From positions 1-11,175 of the forward strand of contig CAYQWX010000066.1 of assembly GCA_964421355.1 (NCBI GenBank): a stretch of DNA of 11,175 nt, written 5' to 3'. This stretch comes from JALTDM01 sp964421355 (GTDB lineage: Bacteria; Bacteroidota; Bacteroidia; Bacteroidales; JALTDM01). The position numbers were made by a program, and so were the translations under genes. Under the pieces are notes generated by a model. It had not been told where the DNA came from and did no database searches. It saw only the letters and a program-made list of their open reading frames with translations. Positions 1 through 6,919 of the stretch are shown piece after piece. Within the stretch, counting starts at the first letter, position 1. Each line of letters begins with the position of its first letter.

Positions 1-715
1 CAAGAATTTTGTCAATTTCAGCGATTTTGTCTTTTGGATATTTTTCATCAGGTTTGAGATTAGCAGCAGCAGAATATTTGCTTTTAGCGTTGTCGTAATC
101 TTTTGTATTAAATGCTTTGTCAGCTTGAGTGATTAAGTCCTGATATTGTTTTTCCAGTTTTTGCTTAGCAGCTTGATCAGCAAGGATTTTGTCAATTTCA
201 GCAATTTTGTCTTTAGGGTATTTTTCGTCTTTTTTTATTGCTAAAGCTTCATTATAAAGTTTTTTAGCATCATTGTAATTTTTATTTTTGAAATTTTTAT
301 CGGCTTCATTTATTTTATCTAAATATTTTTTATTTAATTCTTCTTGTTGTGCTTGTTGAGCAAGTGCTTCTTGTTGTTGTTTTAATATATTATCTATCTC
401 TTCAATTTTTTGTTTAGGATAAGATTCTGCAGGTTTAATTCCTAAAGCTTTGTTATAATTTTGTTTTGCAAGTTCGTATTGTTTGTTATTAAATTGTTTA
501 TCTGCTAAAGTTATATATTGATTATATTTTTTATTTTTAGCATCGAGTTCTTTTTTGTTTTCTTGTTGTGCGAGAAGTTTGTTTATTTCTTCAATTTTTT
601 GTTTTGGATATTCTTCTGATGGTTTCAAGCTAGATGCCCGTTTATAGTATGATAGTGCATCTTTATATCGTTGTTGGTCAAATGATGCATCTGCACTAGT
701 GATAAGGCGAGTGTA
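1..715 (-). repeat. Tandem 180-201 bp coding repeats (TPR/coiled-coil units)
   Basis: Four well-conserved units start at Tyr225, Tyr288, Tyr355 and Tyr415 of the protein encoded on the minus strand, with lengths of 63, 67 and 60 residues and the last one cut by the window edge. A fifth, more diverged unit lies at residues 162-224. The two units nearest the left edge are alike even at DNA level: positions 1-48 and 181-228 differ at only a few bases with a 180-base offset. The same phrase, YPKDKIAEIDKIL, is encoded in both. The repeats become more uniform toward the C-terminus, and more copies may follow outside the window. Confidence 0.85.
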
Positions 716-1387
716 TTCTTTTTCTATTTTTCCGCTTTGATTGCGTTTACGTTCGCATATTTCTATTTTGTTGTCTGGTAAATAATTATATGGGTCGTAG
801 TCTATTGCGGATTCATACATATCTATTGCTTCTTCATATTTGCCCTCATCACATAGTTTATCGGCTTTTGCCATTATTTCATTAAATTTTTGTTTTTTGA
901 GTGTTTCAAGTTGTTCCAAGATTGGCTTTAATTTAGTACGCATTAGATTAGTGTAATCTTCATCGTATTCAAATTCGTCATATTCCTTGTTGTATTTAAC
1001 TATTGTTACGGGTTGTTTTAATGGAGCTATATTCAATCCTTCTATATACATAAACAGTTCAACCGTGAAATTATATGTCCAATAGAAATCTGTTTCAGGA
1101 ACATGTGTGTCAAATTTTATTTTTTTAGTTACTAATCCATCTTTGCCGACTTCCATTATAAGTATTTTATTAAGAGGTAGTTTCATCTTAAATTTTCCAT
1201 TATTATCCGTATATTTTTGAATAATGATATTTGTTCCATCCATTACTTTAACTGATGCTTTGGGGACAGGATCTTTTTCAATTTTTACTTTACCCATAAC
1301 TTCAAGGTAGCCTGTTTTAGTTTGGGAGATAGCTATAATGGGCAGCATCGAAAAGATTATAATATAGTAGAAAATCCTTATTTTCAT
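1..1387 (-). CDS. Exported CarboxypepD-reg-like/TPR repeat protein, C-terminus beyond window
   Basis: This is an open frame of 462 codons from the ATG at 1387 that runs off the left edge without a stop. Residues 1-21 form a signal peptide (KIR, hydrophobic run, likely cut after AIS before QT). Residues about 25-115 resemble a carboxypeptidase-regulatory-like beta sandwich (EVMGKVKIEKDPVPKASVKV, then TDNNGKFKMKLP). From residue 162 onward there are five units of about 60-67 residues. Each has a TPR-like helix pair (pattern ADxxFxxxxYxxAxxxYxxAxxLKP), then YPKxKIxEIDKIL and a Gln/Lys/Glu-rich coiled-coil linker. The protein is therefore probably periplasmic or outer-membrane associated and acts as a scaffold or protein-interaction module. 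The start is supported by the signal peptide and by a -7 box 26 bases upstream. Regulatory-like plus TPR domains also occur in OmpA-type Bacteroidota proteins, so a C-terminal OmpA domain could lie outside the window. The exact function is not recognised. Confidence 0.85.
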   Translation of the reverse strand, partial: MKIRIFYYIIIFSMLPIIAISQTKTGYLEVMGKVKIEKDPVPKASVKVMDGTNIIIQKYTDNNGKFKMKLPLNKILIMEVGKDGLVTKKIKFDTHVPETDFYWTYNFTVELFMYIEGLNIAPLKQPVTIVKYNKEYDEFEYDEDYTNLMRTKLKPILEQLETLKKQKFNEIMAKADKLCDEGKYEEAIDMYESAIDYDPYNYLPDNKIEICERKRNQSGKIEKEYTRLITSADASFDQQRYKDALSYYKRASSLKPSEEYPKQKIEEINKLLAQQENKKELDAKNKKYNQYITLADKQFNNKQYELAKQNYNKALGIKPAESYPKQKIEEIDNILKQQQEALAQQAQQEELNKKYLDKINEADKNFKNKNYNDAKKLYNEALAIKKDEKYPKDKIAEIDKILADQAAKQKLEKQYQDLITQADKAFNTKDYDNAKSKYSAAANLKPDEKYPKDKIAEIDKIL

Positions 1388-1412
1388 AATGAAATGAATT
1401 ATAATTAAAAGG

Positions 1413-1420
1413 CAAAGTTA
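1413..1420 (-). promoter_or_regulatory. Putative Bacteroidota -7 box (TAACTTTG) for the TPR gene
   Basis: On the minus strand the sequence reads TATAACTTTGCC, an exact match to the TAnnTTTG -7 element used by the Bacteroidota primary sigma factor. It ends 25 bases before the ATG at 1387, which leaves a short leader. No clear -33 TTG is visible; that position would fall inside the upstream terminator hairpin. The same 11-base core occurs before the receptor gene at 6796-6806. Confidence 0.6.
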
Positions 1421-1421
1421 T

Positions 1422-1464
1422 AAAAAAAAGGTAAGTCATCATATAAAAGACGACTTACCTTTTT
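1422..1464 (-). terminator. Rho-independent terminator of the receptor/lipoprotein/T9SS unit
   Basis: The arms 1425-1437 and 1452-1464 pair over 13 bases. The core GGTAAGTC/GACTTACC is flanked by A/T pairs, and the loop is 14 bases. Read on the minus strand, the stem is followed by eight consecutive T residues (1422-1429). It lies 30 bases past the stop codon at 1495, as expected for the end of the transcript coming from 6774. Confidence 0.85.
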
Positions 1465-1494
1465 GATAATACTACTAAATATTAGTAAAAAAAA

Positions 1495-1707
1495 TTATTT
1501 TACTAATAATCTTTTTTCTGTATTTCCATTTAAAGTATGTATTTTTAGTATATAGTTTCCTGCTTCTAATCCGAATAATGTGCCAGATATTGCATTTACA
1601 TTGTATTTAGCAACAAAGCGTCCATCTACGCTGTACACAGCAATATATTCAATTATATTGTTTGATTTTATGTTTACATAGGTTGTAGCAGGATTAGGAT
1701 AAACTGA
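1495..1707 (-). other. T9SS type A sorting domain of the OB-fold protein
   Basis: The last 70 or so residues begin at SEISVYPNPATTYVNI, continue through IAVYSVDGRFVAKY and GLEAGNYILKI, and end in KRLLVK. It is the same fold as the tail of the hydrolase but diverged in sequence. It lies wholly on the far side of the N gap from the rest of its protein, so an automatic annotation would probably report it as an orphan fragment. Confidence 0.87.
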
Positions 1708-2960
1708 TATTTCGCTATTTATGTTTTCGGTGTTTATTCCTGTTACTGTTTCTATATCGCTTTCCATTCTTGGTAAAATTTTGTANNNNNNNNNNNNNNN
1801 NNNNNNNNNNNNNNNNNNNNNNNNNNNNNNNNNNNNNNNNNNNNNNNNNNNNNNNNNNNNNNNNNNNNNNNNNNNNNNNNNNNNNTGTTTATTCCTGTTA
1901 CTGTTTCTATATCGCTTTCCATTCTTGGTAAAATTTTGTAGTTACCATAAGTATAAGTTAAAGCTCCTGTGACATTATAGTGTGTTCCTTGTGTTGGTGT
2001 GTATGTGTATATTAAATTTTTTATTGTAGCATCGCCACTTCCGTCATTTACAATCCATTCTCCATAATTGTTAGGAGTAGTTGTACATTCTGCATTGTTT
2101 ACTTTTACTAATACACCTTCGTATTGTTCATCATTTACAGCACTTGTAGATAATTCTACTGGAGCAGGTAGGGTATTACCTGATGAAACTACTGAAAATG
2201 ATGTTACACTTTTTAGTTCTGTTAAATTATAGTATTCGGATACGGTACATTTAATAATAATGCTATCACCCATTGTTGGAGTATTAGTATTGTCATATAC
2301 ATAAACACCGTTCCATGCTCCTGTTCCGCTTTGAATGAAATATCCACTATTAGCAACTGCAGTAACTATTCCACCTGTGTAAATTATTTGATCTTTATAT
2401 GGTGAATCACCTGATGCATCTGTTGTGTATTGAATATCATGTATGGAAACTGTATCGATAGTTAAGTTTGCTACTGAAATAGTTACACTATCAAGTTGCA
2501 AGTTATCTGTTCCTGCTGTGTTTCTTACTGAGAAAATAAATTCTGCGGAATCACTATTTGCTGCAGCAGATACTATTTGAGTATAGTGTGTCCAATCTGT
2601 AGCATTTACTGTTATATAACTATTGTAAGCGCCCCAAGTTGTATCAAATAATGCAGTTCTGATGTCACCTTGTCCTTTTACCCAAAAGCTTATTTCATAA
2701 TCTTGTCCTCCTGTTACGGTAACAGGTTGGGTTGTAAATCTTTTGTGAGAACTTTCGGTATTTACAAGTTCTACGGCATAAGAACCGTCGTAAGCGCCTG
2801 TTGTTACTTGTATCACACTGTCAGCTTCAATACTTGTTTTATTCCCCATCCAACCGTTAGGGGTATTTCCTGTCCAGTTTTCAAAACTTGTGCTTACTAC
2901 TTGTGCATAGGTTGCCAATCCTATCATTAAGGCAATTGTAAAAAATACTATTCTTTTCAT
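1495..2960 (-). CDS. T9SS-exported protein: CBM-like domain, YhcR-type OB fold, sorting domain (split by assembly gap)
   Basis: As deposited, the frame breaks at a 100-N gap. Removing the Ns and one of the two identical 55-base flanks gives a continuous frame of 436 residues. Residues 1-20 are a signal peptide (ends TYAQ). Residues about 21-165 resemble a carbohydrate-binding jelly roll (starts STSFENWTGNTPNGW). Residues about 170-356 look like the OB fold found in secreted nucleases such as YhcR and ExeM (VSIHDIQYTTDASGDSPYKD, GYFIQSG, SEYYNLTEL, EQYEGVLVKV). Residues about 366-436 are a T9SS type A sorting domain (ISVYPNPATTYVNIKS to KRLLVK). No nuclease domain is present. It is the last gene of the three-gene unit, 48 bases after the lipoprotein gene. 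It should be exported across the outer membrane, then held at the surface or released. A ligand-binding role next to the receptor is inferred. Residues read from 1752-1785 in the upstream frame (TKFYQEWKAI) are an artefact. Confidence 0.85.
1731..1940. repeat. Identical 55-bp copies flanking the N gap (1731-1785 and 1886-1940)
   Basis: The 55 bases 1731-1785 are repeated without a mismatch at 1886-1940, and each copy ends exactly at the Ns. In protein terms both encode the phrase ILPRMESDIETVTGIN (complete in one copy, nearly complete in the other). Exact abutment and a length of 55 are what a k=55 de Bruijn assembly leaves when two overlapping contigs are scaffolded without merging. This is not a biological duplication. 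Confidence 0.93.
1786..1885. other. Assembly gap of 100 Ns
   Basis: Exactly 100 Ns is the conventional scaffold placeholder for a gap of unknown size. It is bounded on both sides by the same 55-base sequence, so the true gap length is most likely minus 55, that is, an overlap. Confidence 0.97.
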
Positions 2961-3008
2961 AGTTTTTCGATTTTTTTAGTTCAACATTATTATTATTATT
3001 TAATTTAT

Positions 3009-4238
3009 TTAATTAGCTTCTTTAATTTCTATATTATCGATTTCCCAAGTACTGCCGTCACTTGTAGTTCCTGTATATTTGAATGCTATATGTATTCCGT
3101 TTTGTTTGTAACTACTAATATCAATATCTCCTGAATTAACCCAAGTAAAGCTGCCTGACGACAATGTTCCTGTTAATTGTGTCCATGTTGCTGATGAAGG
3201 ATCTCCATTACCGTCATAATCGGTAGAGATTAAAATTTGCAATGGAGTACCTGAATAATTATAAGCATTATCAAAGTTTAATACTGGAGCGGTAGAGCTT
3301 GACAAATCTATTGCTGGGGATACGTACCATGTTTCGCAAGCTGTATGGCTTCCGTTATAATTGCTTATTGTTGCACAGGGAGCGGGGTTCCCATAACTTG
3401 ATATTTCCCAGTTTACGTTTCCTGTAACATTTATATTTGCCCAACCTCCTGATGTGAGATTATTATCAGAGAAATCTTTGTATAAATAAACTACTCCTCC
3501 GCATCTATCTCCGTCCATCTTAACTTCCGGATAGGAACGTATTAAGAATTGGTAATCAGAGCCATACTTGGAAAATATTCCTACCATGCTTCCATTTCCG
3601 TTTGGGACATTATATCCTGCAAATTTTGCATATCCACTTGTGCGTACTATTAATGTGTTTCCGTCACAATCTTCTAATGTTCGATTTGCCGATACTCTAT
3701 TTATAGGATCTGCAAAAGTGAGGTTTGTATCTGTAAATGCAAATTGTACATTTTCTAATTTTACTAATTTTGCCAAATAAGAGTCATTTAGTTGACCGAT
3801 TGATGTAATTTCTATTGGTGCAACATCTTTTTTTGTTGCTTGTTTAACAATATTTTTATCTACATCCACTGAATCCAGTTGCATTATTCCTTGGTATTTG
3901 TCAATTATTGTTCCTTTTAGGTATATTCTTACAGAGTCTCCTTGATATAGTCCACCTGAACTTAATAAGTGTAAGTCTATTCCTTTGTCAGCATCTTGAA
4001 CAAATACATTTTTGTATAAATTACCTGATTCTTCTGCCATTGTTACTATTGCATATACGGAATAGTCTTCTGTAAATTTATACCTTCCACTATCTTGATA
4101 GATTTGATATAAATCGCTAATAGTTAAAATATTTCCTGTTGGTATTTCCGGAACAGGAGGTTTGTCAAATTTCTTATCAACACATCCTTGAAAGATTAAG
4201 GCTATTACCATCAATGATAAAAACATATACTTTTTCAT
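3009..4238 (-). CDS. DUF5689 and choice-of-anchor-J lipoprotein
   Basis: The protein has 409 residues. It starts with a lipoprotein signal (hydrophobic stretch ending IFQGC, with Cys19 as the lipidated residue). Residues about 37-245 match the DUF5689 pattern seen in Bacteroidota surface proteins: an OB-like beta region with TISDLYQIYQ, a long VYAIVTMAEESGNLYKNVFV strand pair, and LVKLENVQF. Residues about 250-407 are a choice-of-anchor-J-type jelly roll (FSDNNLTSGGWANINV, TWYVSPAIDL, ISTDYDGNGDPSSATWT, HIAFKYTG, WEIDNIEI); the acidic DYDGNGD loop could bind calcium. It lies 19 bases downstream of the receptor gene, so the two are surely co-transcribed. A position on the cell surface as a binding partner of the receptor is plausible. 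The lipidated Cys is followed by VDKKFD, which is not a strong match to known surface-export signals, so which leaflet it occupies is uncertain. No enzymatic residues are recognised. Confidence 0.88.
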   Translation of the reverse strand: MKKYMFLSLMVIALIFQGCVDKKFDKPPVPEIPTGNILTISDLYQIYQDSGRYKFTEDYSVYAIVTMAEESGNLYKNVFVQDADKGIDLHLLSSGGLYQGDSVRIYLKGTIIDKYQGIMQLDSVDVDKNIVKQATKKDVAPIEITSIGQLNDSYLAKLVKLENVQFAFTDTNLTFADPINRVSANRTLEDCDGNTLIVRTSGYAKFAGYNVPNGNGSMVGIFSKYGSDYQFLIRSYPEVKMDGDRCGGVVYLYKDFSDNNLTSGGWANINVTGNVNWEISSYGNPAPCATISNYNGSHTACETWYVSPAIDLSSSTAPVLNFDNAYNYSGTPLQILISTDYDGNGDPSSATWTQLTGTLSSGSFTWVNSGDIDISSYKQNGIHIAFKYTGTTSDGSTWEIDNIEIKEAN

Positions 4239-4257
4239 AATTCAACTTGTTTTTTTA

Positions 4258-6774
4258 TTAAAATCTGAGATTAACATTTAAGAAATAAGTCCGTCCGTAC
4301 ATATACATATATTTGGGCGGAAATTTATCCATATTATTTATATTGTATCTATATTGTTCGTATCCTCCTATACGATTATCTGTATTATTTAGGAGATTGT
4401 TTACACTAAGGTTTATTGCTACATAGTATTTTTTCATTACTTTCCAAGATTTTCCTGCAAATAAGTTAAATGTATAGAAGTTATCAAATTTTTCTTGAGA
4501 TAACATTTGTTCCCATTGAGGGTCGGTAGGTAATAGATTATCTACTGCTTCTATTGTGCGGCGTTCAGGATTGATTACTATGTAATTGTCTGCCAAATAG
4601 TCTGCGTCGATACCTGCGAACCAATATTTTGGGGAACGATATTTTATGCCTAATGATGCGGCTGTTTGTGGAGTGTTTCCCACATAATAATTTTTCCAAT
4701 AAACAGTTTTGTCTTGGGCTATTATTTCTTCACTGTTGTCTCTTACTACTGTTGCGTGTGGACGTGATGTATATCTATATTCGCCCTTTGCTCCTACTAT
4801 TGAGACTGTTAGAGTTGGTGATACTTTTATATCCAAACCCAATTCCGCTCCTATATGTTGTTTGTCAATGCCAGTCATTATATAGTTTATAAATGATTGG
4901 TATTCATCGTGATAGAAGCTTCTTATAGTTGTTTGGTTTTGGAATTTTACATAGTATCCTGTTAGTCTTCCTGTGATGTAAGGAAGTCTAATATAGTAGT
5001 TTAGGTCTCCTCCATATATTGTTTCACTTTGCAAATTTTCTACTGCTGTGTTACGAGTACGTGGAGATAAGTATGAGTTTCTAAAGAATGGAGCTTTTGT
5101 TTCATACATCATATTTGCTGTTATAAAGTGTCGTCCTGTTATTTGGTATGTCACACCTCCTTTTAAGGAATAATTGAAAAAGTTTTGATGTTTGGATTCT
5201 CCATAAGAATTATCAGGGAATTTTCCATTTTTCATCAACCCATTTCTCCAAAATGTGGTGTAAGATAGTTTTAGACCTGTGTAATAATTAAGTTTACCAA
5301 AAGAAAATTTAGCTTGTGTGTAGATGTCAGCATTGCGAATATTTGCTTCATAATGATAGCCGAATATGTCTCCTTCTTTTACTATTCTATTTGGATGATT
5401 CAGGTCTGATTGTGCCATACTTATATCTTCGAAGTCCCTTTCTGCAAATTTATCTACATCTACCCAGAAATCACCTCCTAAAAGATCTTCCAATTCATTA
5501 TAATGGTCGCCTTTGTAAAAGTCAATATCTATTCCTGATACCAAATATATGTTTTCGTTAACTTCATGTTTTAGAATGGAGTTTAATATTAGGTTTTTTT
5601 CATTTTTAACTCCATCTGCAATGATATATTTGGATCTGTTTCCTGTTATATTGTTGCCACTTATGCCATCAACATTTTCTAATGTGTATAAGTTTTTGGA
5701 GTTTGCAAAGTAATAAAAATCCCAATTGAGTTGTCTAACATTTACATCATTTGTCCAATCATTTAGTTGTTGTTGATAAATATAAGGATCGTAGTAGTAA
5801 TAATAACTTGGTAAGTTTTTGTAATAATCAGGGCGAGGGTCTTTGGCGTCATACCAATCGAGGCGTGATGATTTTACTTTTCCAAATGTATATGTTAATC
5901 CTGTTTGAAGTTTTGTTTTTTCGTTTATTGTAAAATAGTCGTTAAGCATTATTACAGGTTTGTGGATATCGCTTACTCTTGCATTACGTTTTTTCCCGTT
6001 TTGGTATCCCCAGTAAGGGTTATAATAATTTGTGCCAGCCAAATCATAAGCTTCTTGTGTGCTTATACCGGCTTTTCCTCTTTTTGTTGGTGCTCCAAAT
6101 ATTGTAAATGTGATGCTATGATTATCGTTAAGTTTCTTTTCACCTGAAAATAGATAGCTATATCCATCATAGAAAGTTCCTTCTACGTATCCTTCTTGTG
6201 CCCATCTGTGTGAGCCTGAGAATGTAAATGCCCATCCGTTTGGCATAAGTCCTGTTGAGGTGGTAGCCATTAGGCGATTTCTATAGCTCCTGTTGGCAAG
6301 TGAATAGCTTATTTTGGTACCTTTTCGAAATAATGATGGTCTTATTTCAATATTGGTTGCTCCACCGATGTCTCCAAATGAGAAATCTTGATATTTTACT
6401 CCTGATTTTATGTCTTTGTAGCGTGTTACATCATTTAATCCTCCCCATGTTGACCAAAAAACACGACCGCTTTCCATGTCATTAAGTTGGATTCCATTTA
6501 TAGATATGGTAGAATATTCCGAAGGAAGTCCTCTTACTCTAAAATGTGCTTGTCCAAATACATATCCTGCCGTAGAAAGAAAAGGGTCTCTTGATGCTTG
6601 TAATAATGTAGCAACATTGTCGCTTTGTGCTTCGTTTCCTTCCAAATCATCAAGCGTTATTATTGCTACGGGAGCTTGTGTTGTATCCTTTTTTTGTGTT
6701 TCTTGCTGTTGGGCTAACGATATTATGTTAGATGAAATTAGAATTATAAAAAGTAATAATAATTGTTTTTTCAT
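4258..6774 (-). CDS. TonB-dependent outer-membrane receptor (non-SusC type)
   Basis: The protein has 838 residues. Residues 1-21 are a signal peptide (ends SLAQ). A short segment at about 33-42 (APVAIITLDD) could hold the TonB box. Residues about 43-147 are the plug (FRVRGLPSEYSTISINGIQL, then the GDIGGATNIEIRP plug end). The 22-strand-type barrel fills the rest and ends in NVNLRF with the terminal aromatic needed for outer-membrane insertion. It lacks the N-terminal CarboxypepD-regulatory domain of SusC proteins and the STN signalling domain, so it is an ordinary ligand-import receptor without anti-sigma signalling. A Tyr-rich stretch (residues 317-333, with five Tyr in a row) probably lies in an extracellular loop. 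It is the first gene of a unit with the DUF5689 lipoprotein and the OB-fold T9SS protein, and a -7 box lies 23 bases upstream of the ATG. The substrate is unknown. Confidence 0.92.
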   Translation of the reverse strand: MKKQLLLLFIILISSNIISLAQQQETQKKDTTQAPVAIITLDDLEGNEAQSDNVATLLQASRDPFLSTAGYVFGQAHFRVRGLPSEYSTISINGIQLNDMESGRVFWSTWGGLNDVTRYKDIKSGVKYQDFSFGDIGGATNIEIRPSLFRKGTKISYSLANRSYRNRLMATTSTGLMPNGWAFTFSGSHRWAQEGYVEGTFYDGYSYLFSGEKKLNDNHSITFTIFGAPTKRGKAGISTQEAYDLAGTNYYNPYWGYQNGKKRNARVSDIHKPVIMLNDYFTINEKTKLQTGLTYTFGKVKSSRLDWYDAKDPRPDYYKNLPSYYYYYDPYIYQQQLNDWTNDVNVRQLNWDFYYFANSKNLYTLENVDGISGNNITGNRSKYIIADGVKNEKNLILNSILKHEVNENIYLVSGIDIDFYKGDHYNELEDLLGGDFWVDVDKFAERDFEDISMAQSDLNHPNRIVKEGDIFGYHYEANIRNADIYTQAKFSFGKLNYYTGLKLSYTTFWRNGLMKNGKFPDNSYGESKHQNFFNYSLKGGVTYQITGRHFITANMMYETKAPFFRNSYLSPRTRNTAVENLQSETIYGGDLNYYIRLPYITGRLTGYYVKFQNQTTIRSFYHDEYQSFINYIMTGIDKQHIGAELGLDIKVSPTLTVSIVGAKGEYRYTSRPHATVVRDNSEEIIAQDKTVYWKNYYVGNTPQTAASLGIKYRSPKYWFAGIDADYLADNYIVINPERRTIEAVDNLLPTDPQWEQMLSQEKFDNFYTFNLFAGKSWKVMKKYYVAINLSVNNLLNNTDNRIGGYEQYRYNINNMDKFPPKYMYMYGRTYFLNVNLRF

Positions 6775-6796
6775 TTTGTGAATTATTTAAGTGGAG

Positions 6797-6804
6797 CAAA
6801 GTTA
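6797..6804 (-). promoter_or_regulatory. Putative Bacteroidota -7 box (TAACTTTG) for the receptor unit
   Basis: The minus strand reads TATAACTTTGCTC, an exact TAnnTTTG match that ends 22 bases before the ATG at 6774. It lies between that start and the terminator of the preceding gene. No convincing -33 TTG is visible about 20 bases upstream, where the sequence is almost pure A/T. Confidence 0.6.
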
Positions 6805-6858
6805 TACTTTTTTTATTATGTTGAATTAATATTATTATTAATTTTATGGTAAAATTGT

Positions 6859-6900
6859 AAAAAAAGGCTGCACAATAATTATTTTTGGCAGCCTTTTTTT
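6859..6900 (-). terminator. Rho-independent terminator of the beta-barrel protein gene
   Basis: The hairpin has arms 6859-6871 and 6888-6900: a GGCTGC/GCAGCC core extended by seven A/T pairs, with a 16-base loop. On the minus strand it is followed by a T run (6859-6865 read as T7). It starts 19 bases past the stop codon at 6920 and separates this gene from the receptor unit. The T run on the other side would also let it work in the plus direction, but no plus-strand gene is seen. Confidence 0.87.
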
Positions 6901-6919
6901 GTTGTTTATGTAATTATTT

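Noticed and set aside
1721..1972. Plus-strand frame crossing the N gap
   Set aside because: It is largely built of unknown bases and is antisense to the OB-fold/T9SS protein.
2986..3000. (ATT)5 microsatellite between the lipoprotein and OB-fold genes
   Set aside because: It is short and in a strongly AT-rich leader. It could vary in length, but nothing shows phase variation or control.
6476..6781. Plus-strand open frame of 101 codons
   Set aside because: It is antisense to the signal peptide and plug of the TonB-dependent receptor, has no promoter or sensible domain, and is rich in Cys/Ser/Leu as expected for a shadow frame. The other plus-strand frames (for example 10187-10522, 4629-4892, 7824-8111) fail for the same reasons.
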